6,358 bases of DNA from Anaerolineales bacterium (GTDB taxonomy: Bacteria > Chloroflexota > Anaerolineae > Anaerolineales > Villigracilaceae), in the NCBI GenBank assembly GCA_016928525.1, contig JAFGKO010000118.1, positions 1 through 6,358 on the forward strand, in the 5' to 3' direction. Under the pieces are notes generated by a model. That model saw only the letters and a list, made by a program, of their open reading frames with translations. It was not told where the DNA came from and did not search any database. Both the position numbers and the translations under genes were made by a program. Shown piece by piece: positions 1-5,615 of this stretch. The first letter of the stretch is position 1, and each line of letters opens with the position of its first letter.

Positions 1-2
1 CC

Positions 3-1007
3 GCCCGGGATGCCCTGCGCGGGTCAGATGTTTTGCTGTGGGCGGTCGGACTCGACATGCAGGATGACTCCAGCATTGCCCGCATGCTTTACCTGTGGAC
101 CGCCTTCCGCTTCTACCGCTCACTTGGTTTAAAAGTCATCTGCCTGTTCCAGGGTGCGGGACCTGTCACTACAGCGATGGGACGCGTCCTCGCACGCGGA
201 GTATTATCGCAAGTGGATACTTTTGTTGCCCGCGACCCGGGCACCTTCGCACTTGTTGAAAAACTGCGCCCACGCACGAAATGTATCCTCGCCCACGACG
301 CCATCTTCCTGCCCGGCTTCGAAGAGGACATCGCAACGGTTCCCTCCACCGAAAAAGATTTGCTCGACCGCTTTTTCACCAGTGCTGGTCGCCCGGTCAT
401 TGGCATCAATCTTCGCCAGTGGTTCCACTTTGCCTCATCACTCCTGCCCTACCAGTTCTCGCGGCAGAAATACATGCAACGCTCCGAGGAGAGGATGGGG
501 AAATTGATCGACTCGATGAGCGGGCTGATCGCTTCCCTGCGGGAACGCGAGGGGGCGCGCATATTGTTGATCTCCGCCTACCAGCCGGGAGTCCGCCCGT
601 GGGAGGATGACCTGCCCTGGCTGGAACGCGTCAAAGCTCAATTCAAAGAGGATGATGAGGTCATGTTGGTGGATTCCCCTTTGACCATGCCTGCCTATTT
701 CGAATTAATGTCCCGTCTCGACGTGATGATTGGCATGCGCCTGCACTCTTCACTGGTGGCTTTGCGCTTCGGCGTTCCGTCCATCAACCTGAGCTACACT
801 CTCAAAGGCGGAGACATTTTGAAGCATCTTTTGCTTGCAGAGAATGTGATAGACTTATCGGGTTTTCTGCTTTCAACCCAAGATGCCTTTGAGCAAACTT
901 CAATGATACTTGCAAATCGCTCGTCTGAAAGAGAGAAAACTCGACGGGCAGTTCAACAGGCTCTGGAGACAAACGTAGCTGTATTAAAATCCATAATCAG
1001 CGAATAA
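3..1007 (+). CDS. Polysaccharide pyruvyl transferase family protein (CsaB/WcaK-like), 5'-truncated by window edge
   Basis: Members of this family move a pyruvate from phosphoenolpyruvate onto a sugar of a surface polysaccharide, forming a ketal; CsaB does this on secondary cell-wall polymer so that SLH-domain proteins can bind. The frame is open from base 3, so the start lies upstream; the first in-frame start-like codon (TTG at 33) falls inside conserved sequence and is not the real start. Of 334 visible residues, recognisable family blocks are QDDSS (20-24), QGAGP (50-54), ARD (76-78), HDAIF (98-102), GINLRQW (134-140) and the signature GMRLHSS (244-250) followed by a GVPSINLSY strand. About 40-60 N-terminal residues are probably missing, judged from the usual 350-400 residue length. 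The segment before QDDSS reads WAVGLDM where CsaB relatives usually have a glycine-rich SGGGxLLQD-like turn. GC content falls towards the 3' end. The family is secure; the acceptor sugar, and whether the reaction is pyruvylation, are inferred. Confidence 0.88.
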   Translation, partial: ARDALRGSDVLLWAVGLDMQDDSSIARMLYLWTAFRFYRSLGLKVICLFQGAGPVTTAMGRVLARGVLSQVDTFVARDPGTFALVEKLRPRTKCILAHDAIFLPGFEEDIATVPSTEKDLLDRFFTSAGRPVIGINLRQWFHFASSLLPYQFSRQKYMQRSEERMGKLIDSMSGLIASLREREGARILLISAYQPGVRPWEDDLPWLERVKAQFKEDDEVMLVDSPLTMPAYFELMSRLDVMIGMRLHSSLVALRFGVPSINLSYTLKGGDILKHLLLAENVIDLSGFLLSTQDAFEQTSMILANRSSEREKTRRAVQQALETNVAVLKSIISE

Positions 1008-1008
1008 A

Positions 1009-1080
1009 AGGTGTCAACCTCGGGGCAAACCCCGGATCCTGTCTTCCGCCGCAAGCGGCGGGGTATTGAACCCGAAAGGG
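1009..1080 (+). repeat. Four consecutive tetraloop hairpins in the leader of the amidotransferase gene
   Basis: Read as RNA on the + strand, this gap folds into four short stem-loops in a row, each with a 4-base loop: AGGT-GTCA-ACCT (1009-1020), CGGGG-CAAA-CCCCG (1021-1034, directly abutting the first), CCGCCG-CAAG-CGGCGG (1046-1061, extendable by two T-G wobble pairs at 1044-1045 with 1062-1063), and CCC-GAAA-GGG (1071-1080). There is no T-run after any stem, so it is not a standard intrinsic terminator. The last stem includes the GGG of the likely ribosome binding site of the next gene. Competing pairings exist, for example ACCCC (1029-1033) with GGGGT (1060-1064) and GGGT (1061-1064) with ACCC (1070-1073). 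It may be a REP-like dispersed palindromic element or a regulatory leader; the sequence alone does not decide. Confidence 0.7.
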
Positions 1081-1081
1081 A
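1075..1081 (+). promoter_or_regulatory. Ribosome binding site of the amidotransferase gene, inside a small hairpin
   Basis: The purine stretch AAAGGGA lies 10 bases before the ATG at 1092 and is the only plausible Shine-Dalgarno site there. Its AAA is part of the GAAA loop and its GGG forms the 3' arm of the CCC-GAAA-GGG hairpin (1071-1080), so pairing would partly hide it. The spacing is slightly longer than usual. Confidence 0.6.
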
Positions 1082-1091
1082 ATAAATACTT

Positions 1092-2945
1092 ATGTGCGGT
1101 ATCTCTGGTATATTTTCTGTTCGACCTGCTTCACGGGCGTCTGCACTAAAAATATTGAAGAGCTTAAACCATCGCGGGCCAGATGGCTCTGGCTTGTTCA
1201 CCGCTTTGGATGACCGTCTTGTATTGGGGCACAACCGTTTGAGTATTGTGGATTTGTCCGAGGCCAATGCCCAACCTTTTCACGCACATCATGCCGATGT
1301 AGTGGTTGTTTTTAATGGTGAAATTTACAATTTTAAAACTCTGCGTACCGACTTGGAAACGCTCGGTCATTCATTTCATACAACGGGCGATACCGAGGTC
1401 ATTGTCGAGGGATATCTTGAATGGGGAACAAACCTTTTTTCCCGCCTTGCAGGCATGTTTGCACTTGCTATTTGGGATGGTCGTAAACAGAACCTTTATC
1501 TGGCGCGCGATAGCTTTGGCATAAAGCCGCTCTATTATTTCTCCGATGACCAGCGACTGCTTTTCGGTTCTGAGATCAAAGCCATTTTTACTGACTCGTC
1601 CATTGAACGCCAATTCAATTTACCAATTGTTATTGACCTGGCAAGTTTCGGCTTTCATCTTTCAAACGAAACAGTTTTCACAGGGATACACCAACTTCCC
1701 CCGGGCTATTTGATGGAAATTCGTTTGGATGACGGCAAGTTAACCTGTTCCACACAACCTTTCTTGAAATTCGAAGATATCATCGGTGAGAATAACACAA
1801 AAGAAATCACGCCGGAATTCCTTTATCAACAATTATCTGAATCTGTCAATGCCCATCTTGTATCAGATGCTCCATTAGCCATGTCTCTCTCTGGAGGTCT
1901 TGATTCCAGCGCAGTGTGCGCCCTTGCCAGTCGAATCAACCCGGAGATCATGTCCTATACAATAGGCTACGACGATAAAAGCGATGAAACCCCCTTTGCA
2001 AAGGCGGTTTCCCAAAAATTGGATATTAAGCAGACTGTAATTACGGCAAAAATTCGAGACACCGGAAATTTGTTTCGCCGCATAGCCTGGCATTTGGAGG
2101 AACCAGTTCCAAATGTTCAATTAATAACCCCTTTCTTTCTGGGACAAACCCTTAGAAGTGATGGAATTAAAGTCGTCTTGCTGGGCGAAGGTGCCGATGA
2201 GGTTTTTGGAGGATATCCTTGGCATGCATTAGCCAAGCTTCACCTCGGTTCTTCAATTCTCTTTGCCTTATATTCGTCTTGGAGACGTACTTCCGCACAT
2301 AATATTCAGAATCTTTTTGAGAAGAGCTTTTACCAACGCCATGTCAACCAAAGGATGGCTTATCAATACAATGAATTTATGCGGATATGGCGAGAGGGAA
2401 GAGGAACACCATTGCAGCGTTTCCTGCAATTTGATTGCAAATACCAATTGGTTTATTCCCAGCTTTTGCGCGTGGACAAAATGCTCATGGCGCACTCAGT
2501 GGAAGGACGGGTGCCATTTCTTTACGCGCCTCTTGTCTCCAGTTCCTGGAATATTCCAGATCACTCGCGTATCTGGGGACCGACCATTAAACCGCCGATC
2601 GTGCTTGGCAAAATAATCCTGCGCCAGGCAATGCGCGATCTTCTTCCTCAAGTAGTGGTCGATCGTATTAAATTTGGACGTACCGGCACGCAAAACCTGT
2701 ATCAGGTTGGGTTACGTCAACTTTTGAGCGAAGCCACTAGCCGGATGGAGAACAATGCCAAATTTGCAAAAGCTCGGGAAGCTTTGCCGTTTATCAATTG
2801 GAATAAATCAGGGATGGCGGATCAATTGTCACCCAAGCTGCAATTGTTCTTGCTATTGCTTTTATACATTGCTGATCTTGGTATAGAAAAGGGATTTGAG
2901 CGCCCTAATGACTTTGACGCAAGATCTGTTGATCTGTTGACCTGA
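1092..2945 (+). CDS. asnB: Glutamine-hydrolysing asparagine synthase-type amidotransferase
   Basis: This is a full-length class II amidotransferase of 617 residues. An N-terminal Ntn glutaminase releases ammonia from glutamine, and a C-terminal ATP-pyrophosphatase domain activates a carboxylate and amidates it. The start is fixed by MCGISGIF: Cys2 becomes the N-terminal nucleophile after Met removal. Glutaminase landmarks are NHRGPDGSG (26-34), NRLSIVDLS (48-56), FNGEIYN (74-80) and TGDTEV (98-103). The synthetase half has the PP-loop SLSGGLDSS (265-273), LGEGADEVFGGY (364-375), the RVDKMLMAHSVEGRVPFL block (460-477) and DRIKFG (524-529). One oddity is PFLY at 475-478, where AsnB relatives normally read PFLD. 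GC is low (about 37-45% in counted stretches) compared with the locus flanks. In vivo it may make asparagine, but among glycan-modifying genes it could instead amidate a uronic acid or similar sugar, as proposed for WbpS-type proteins; that role is inference. It is 12 bases from the next gene, so co-transcription is likely. Confidence 0.93.
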   Translation: MCGISGIFSVRPASRASALKILKSLNHRGPDGSGLFTALDDRLVLGHNRLSIVDLSEANAQPFHAHHADVVVVFNGEIYNFKTLRTDLETLGHSFHTTGDTEVIVEGYLEWGTNLFSRLAGMFALAIWDGRKQNLYLARDSFGIKPLYYFSDDQRLLFGSEIKAIFTDSSIERQFNLPIVIDLASFGFHLSNETVFTGIHQLPPGYLMEIRLDDGKLTCSTQPFLKFEDIIGENNTKEITPEFLYQQLSESVNAHLVSDAPLAMSLSGGLDSSAVCALASRINPEIMSYTIGYDDKSDETPFAKAVSQKLDIKQTVITAKIRDTGNLFRRIAWHLEEPVPNVQLITPFFLGQTLRSDGIKVVLLGEGADEVFGGYPWHALAKLHLGSSILFALYSSWRRTSAHNIQNLFEKSFYQRHVNQRMAYQYNEFMRIWREGRGTPLQRFLQFDCKYQLVYSQLLRVDKMLMAHSVEGRVPFLYAPLVSSSWNIPDHSRIWGPTIKPPIVLGKIILRQAMRDLLPQVVVDRIKFGRTGTQNLYQVGLRQLLSEATSRMENNAKFAKAREALPFINWNKSGMADQLSPKLQLFLLLLLYIADLGIEKGFERPNDFDARSVDLLT

Positions 2946-2957
2946 CAGGTATGTTGA

Positions 2958-3890
2958 ATGAAGGAAAACAGACTGCTCTTTCTTCAAAGGATATCTTGGA
3001 TTTTTCGAATTGTTATTCCAATAGGTTTGATTGCCTTTTTACTTAGCCAGGTGAACTGGCAGGAAATTTTGCCGCTGCTAAAGCGTGTCTCTTGGACAAG
3101 TCTGCTTGCTTCGGCATTGGCTTTTCTTTTGTCGCAGTTTATCATCGCGGTGCGCTGGCAGTATCTCTTGCGTGTACAAGAAATTCACCTGCCGTTGCCG
3201 CGTCTGTTTTGGCTGGTGCTGATTGGCGCGTTTGCATCGAATTTTCTGCCAACAACGGTTGGCGGGGATGTTGTCAAAATGGCAGCTATCGCGAAAGGGC
3301 AGCCTAAAAGGGCGGTTGCTGTAGCTTCCGTGCTGACGGATCGCATCTTTAATTTTGTTGCAATGTTCTTTTGGCTGCCATTTACCATTTCACTCAGTGG
3401 GGCATCGCTCGATCAGACGAAAGCAGGATTATTATCCAGTGTGACGGGAATTCCCTTTGGTGAGAAAATATGGTTACGTGCGCGGCGCGTCTTTGATGCA
3501 GGACGGGTCTGGTTCAAGTCACCATATACTGTGGTTGTCGCGCTTTCGCTCTCATGGTTATCTGTGGGACTATCATATATCGCTTTTTGGATTGTTACGC
3601 TGGCACTCGGAATTGATATTACCTTCTGGCAACTTTCGGGGGTGGCAGTTATCTCTTATTTTGTTGCTCTTTTACCTGTCTCTGTGAACGGCTTGGGTCT
3701 GCTGGAAAGCAGTGAAACTGCTCTGCTGATATCCCAGGGCGCGTCGTTCGAACAGGGCGTTGCCGCAGCGCTGCTGATCCGGCTGGTAACGATGGCGGTC
3801 AGCCTGCTGGGTGGCGCGCGCCTGCTGGGGTGGAAGGATCTGCTGGCAGAGGCAAATGCACAGGGCGGACAAATTAGTAAAGACTGCTAG
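2958..3890 (+). CDS. Lysylphosphatidylglycerol synthase TM region / flippase-like (UPF0104) integral membrane protein
   Basis: A 310-residue polytopic inner-membrane protein of the YbhN/AglD/MprF-N family (Pfam LPG_synthase_TM type). Hydrophobic segments are visible near residues 13-31, 45-65, 83-97, 126-146, 190-216, 226-242 and 262-290, giving roughly seven or eight membrane passes. Family landmarks are NFLPTTVGGDVVK (95-107), VLTDRIFN (125-132) and LLPVSVNGLGLLE (238-250). There is no soluble C-terminal domain like that of MprF, so aminoacyl-phosphatidylglycerol synthesis is not expected. Members of this size are proposed to flip or handle lipids or lipid-linked sugars; the substrate here is unknown. 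An in-frame TGA immediately precedes the ATG at 2958, which fixes the start; the ribosome binding site is weak (AGG at 2947-2949, 8 bases away), consistent with coupling to the amidotransferase gene 12 bases upstream. GC jumps from about 45-48% to 65-70% near base 3720, inside the gene. Confidence 0.88.
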   Translation: MKENRLLFLQRISWIFRIVIPIGLIAFLLSQVNWQEILPLLKRVSWTSLLASALAFLLSQFIIAVRWQYLLRVQEIHLPLPRLFWLVLIGAFASNFLPTTVGGDVVKMAAIAKGQPKRAVAVASVLTDRIFNFVAMFFWLPFTISLSGASLDQTKAGLLSSVTGIPFGEKIWLRARRVFDAGRVWFKSPYTVVVALSLSWLSVGLSYIAFWIVTLALGIDITFWQLSGVAVISYFVALLPVSVNGLGLLESSETALLISQGASFEQGVAAALLIRLVTMAVSLLGGARLLGWKDLLAEANAQGGQISKDC

Positions 3891-3929
3891 GTTTGTCTGG
3901 AAAATTCCCCGCAATACTGATAAACTTGT

Positions 3930-3958
3930 CCAGCTTTGGCTGGCATTCAGGAATGCCA
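3930..3958 (+). other. Two overlapping hairpins between the membrane protein and methyltransferase genes
   Basis: CCAGC-TTTG-GCTGG (3930-3943, 5-bp stem) and TGGCATT-CAGG-AATGCCA (3941-3958, 7-bp stem) share the bases TGG at 3941-3943, so they cannot both form completely. No T-run follows, so a Rho-independent terminator is not supported. The rest of the 101-base gap (3891-3991) holds no open frame, and I could not find a convincing -35/-10 pair in it. Possible roles are an mRNA processing or stability element, or a switch between two structures. Confidence 0.5.
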
Positions 3959-3979
3959 ATGTCTCGCGCATACTAGATT

Positions 3980-3984
3980 AGGAG
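3980..3984 (+). promoter_or_regulatory. Ribosome binding site that decides the methyltransferase start
   Basis: AGGAG stands 7 bases before the ATG at 3992, an ideal spacing. The alternative in-frame TTG at 3986 would be only one base from this motif and is therefore very unlikely to be used. This is the strongest Shine-Dalgarno site in the window and shows that the methyltransferase is translated independently after the 101-base gap. Confidence 0.8.
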
Positions 3985-3991
3985 TTTGTCC

Positions 3992-4711
3992 ATGAGTGAA
4001 AAAAAATCCCAAAGCGGGGAATACTGGGACGAGCATGTGGTCTCCTGGGAGGCCAGCACCTATTACACAGATAAAAACCTGCCAAAACCGACTCCGTGGG
4101 ATAGGTTTTCCACATTCTTTCGCGGCTCCTCGCTGTATGACCGCATGACGATCGCTCTCGAACTTTTCAAGCCCTACCTGGCTGGCAAGACCATCCTGGA
4201 GGTCGGCTGCTCGTCAGGTCGCTTCGCGGACCTCCTCCTGACCGCGGGCGCAGCCCGCGTCATCGGTGTGGATGTGTCACAGGAGATCATCCGAATCGCG
4301 AACGAGCGGCGGCTCGCGGGTCCGAACAAGGACCGTCTCGAATTCTTCGCCGCGGATCTCCTCCAACCAGGGCTCAAACTTCCCAGGGTGGACATTGTCA
4401 CCGGTCTCGGCGTCATCGAATACTTTGACCCGGCAGAGATGATGACCTTCCTGAAAAGTCTGGACGCACCCTATTTCTTGCTCGATTTTCCAGATGTGGC
4501 GCGCACTACGAACTGGCTGTTATGGTGGATGCGGCAGGTCTACATCCGTGTCAACAAATGCCCCGGGGTCTATCTCTACCAGCGCGATGACTTTACCAGG
4601 ATGGTTCACGAGGCGGGCTTCCAGGGTGAAATCTGGTACGTTCGTCGTTCCCTGTTCCACTTTGCCTCCAACCTGCCGGGCGACCCATCAATACTGTCAG
4701 ATGAATCGTAA
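3992..4711 (+). CDS. Class I SAM-dependent methyltransferase
   Basis: A 239-residue soluble protein with a Rossmann-type SAM-binding fold. Motif I is ILEVGCSSGRFAD (68-80, the glycine-rich SAM loop), the acidic residue that binds the SAM ribose is D94 in VIGVDVS (90-96), a further acidic position is AAD (120-122), and the strand-4 motif is DIVTGLGVIEYF (134-145). The first ~60 residues are a polar N-terminal extension with EYWDEHVVSWE, seen in methyltransferases of sugar and lipid pathways. It most likely methylates a sugar or another small molecule of the surface glycan, but no substrate-specific feature is visible. The ATG at 3992 is chosen from the AGGAG seven bases upstream. The gene ends inside the start of the deacetylase gene (11-base overlap), implying coupled translation. 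Codons 3-5 sit in a run of eight A (3999-4006), a potential slippage site. Confidence 0.85.
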   Translation: MSEKKSQSGEYWDEHVVSWEASTYYTDKNLPKPTPWDRFSTFFRGSSLYDRMTIALELFKPYLAGKTILEVGCSSGRFADLLLTAGAARVIGVDVSQEIIRIANERRLAGPNKDRLEFFAADLLQPGLKLPRVDIVTGLGVIEYFDPAEMMTFLKSLDAPYFLLDFPDVARTTNWLLWWMRQVYIRVNKCPGVYLYQRDDFTRMVHEAGFQGEIWYVRRSLFHFASNLPGDPSILSDES

Positions 4712-5615
4712 ACTCGTCTGCATCACGCTCGACATCGAGGCGGATTATGCCAACACGCAGGGCGAAACCCGTTTACTGGAAGAGCCTGCCCTTTTTGAGC
4801 GTTATGTGGATTTGATCCGCCGCAAGGGTGTAAAAGTAACAGGCTTCCTGGTCACTTCAATGCTCTCCCGGTATGGTGACAGCATTCGCAGGCTGGAGCA
4901 GCAGATCCCCATCGAGTTCGCGTTGCACTCGCACCATCACGATACCGGGACCAGCGGCGACCGTCAGGAAATCGAACTCGCCCAAAAGACCTATCATGAT
5001 TTTTTTGGCAGACAGGCGATCGGCTATCGTGCACCGATCGGCGCGATCACAAAAGAGGGCATAGCCAGCCTGATGGACCTCGGCTTTCGCTACGACGCCA
5101 GTGTGTTTCCTTCGATCCGTCCTGGTCGAAACGGTTACTGGAATACGCATATGCCGATCGTTCCTTTCCGTGTGATACAAGAAAAGAAATTCCTTCTCGA
5201 GTTTCCGTTCCCCACGCTGCCCACCATCCGTCTCAATTTCGGCTTGCCGTGGATTAAACTCTACGGATTGGGTCTCTCCTCATTATTAATGCGGTTGTTC
5301 CCTCCACCGTACGTCATCCCCTTCACCACACATCCGCACGACCTGTACGCACCTCACCTGAGCGATGGTGTGACCGCCGCCGAAAAGAGGGCACTGCTCC
5401 GCAACAGTGAACACGGCTTTGACATCCTTGAAGCGATGATCGACCGCTTCCACGGGATGGGGTATGAATTTGCCTTCATGAGCGAGATCTGCGACCACGT
5501 GGATTCGCTCCTCAACCTGCCATCCATGCCGTTGGATGAATGGCACTACTACCTATTCAAGGATTTCCCATGGCGACAAAATTCCAAAAACAGCTCCAAA
5601 AATATGCCGAACTAG
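4701..5615 (+). CDS. Polysaccharide deacetylase family protein (NodB homology domain)
   Basis: A 304-residue carbohydrate esterase 4-type protein that would remove an N- or O-acetyl group from a glycan in a metal-dependent reaction. Motifs seen: TLDIEAD (9-15) in place of the classical TFDD, a D-x-E variant known in part of the family; HSHHH (76-80), where H76 and H80 fit the HxxxH metal ligands; GYRAPIG (108-114), carrying the motif-3 arginine and proline; RYDASVFP (130-137); and THPHDLY (210-216) near the C-terminus with the catalytic-histidine candidate. No signal peptide or membrane anchor is apparent, so it probably acts in the cytoplasm, for example on a nucleotide- or lipid-linked sugar. 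The ATG at 4701 overlaps the methyltransferase stop and has no good Shine-Dalgarno site, so coupling is likely. The frame is open upstream to 4494, but that part is out-of-frame methyltransferase sequence. The last 15 codons overlap the aminopeptidase gene. Confidence 0.88.
   Translation: MNRKLVCITLDIEADYANTQGETRLLEEPALFERYVDLIRRKGVKVTGFLVTSMLSRYGDSIRRLEQQIPIEFALHSHHHDTGTSGDRQEIELAQKTYHDFFGRQAIGYRAPIGAITKEGIASLMDLGFRYDASVFPSIRPGRNGYWNTHMPIVPFRVIQEKKFLLEFPFPTLPTIRLNFGLPWIKLYGLGLSSLLMRLFPPPYVIPFTTHPHDLYAPHLSDGVTAAEKRALLRNSEHGFDILEAMIDRFHGMGYEFAFMSEICDHVDSLLNLPSMPLDEWHYYLFKDFPWRQNSKNSSKNMPN
5559..5563 (+). promoter_or_regulatory. Ribosome binding site of the aminopeptidase gene, inside the deacetylase gene
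   Basis: AAGGA lies 6 bases before the ATG at 5570 and within the coding sequence of the deacetylase. It supports starting the aminopeptidase upstream of the deacetylase stop codon, so that ribosomes can initiate it while the preceding gene is being finished. Confidence 0.65.

Larger units (their letters stand above)
780..3720. other. Low-GC block within a higher-GC locus (possible acquired or recombined segment)
   Basis: Hand counts of 60-base lines give 60% GC at 481-540 and 58% at 721-780, then 47% at 781-840, 40% at 841-900, 37% at 1621-1680, 38% at 2101-2160, 37% at 3001-3060, 45% at 3601-3660 and 48% at 3661-3720, followed by 65% at 3721-3780, 70% at 3781-3840 and 63% at 5881-5940. The right edge is sharp; the left edge is fuzzy (661-720 is already 48%). 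The block holds the 3' end of the pyruvyl transferase gene, the hairpin leader, the amidotransferase gene and most of the membrane protein gene. No transposase, att site or flanking repeat was found at its edges. Confidence 0.5.

Noticed and set aside
33..35. TTG at 33 as the start of the pyruvyl transferase
   Set aside because: The frame is open to the window edge and the residues just before it (ARDALRGSDV) continue the family fold, so the gene is simply cut by the window.
154..610. Overlapping + strand open frames inside the pyruvyl transferase gene (109-117 residues)
   Set aside because: They are shifted readings of a conserved gene, with no motifs or ribosome binding sites of their own.
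1021..1061. A Rho-independent terminator after the pyruvyl transferase gene
   Set aside because: The GC-rich stems are present, but neither is followed by a run of T, so this definition is not met.
1009..1061. A CRISPR array or tandem direct repeat
   Set aside because: The units are separate palindromes with different sequences, not repeated copies with spacers.
3986..3988. TTG at 3986 as the methyltransferase start
   Set aside because: It is one base from the AGGAG motif, too close for initiation; the ATG at 3992 has ideal spacing.
3891..3991. A sigma-70-type promoter for the methyltransferase gene
   Set aside because: TTGTCT at 3893-3898 and AATACT at 3913-3918 are separated by only 14 bases, and no better pair was found.
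4494..4700. An upstream extension of the deacetylase frame inside the methyltransferase gene
   Set aside because: The residues encoded there have no NodB-like features and are out-of-frame methyltransferase sequence; the protein makes sense from the ATG at 4701.
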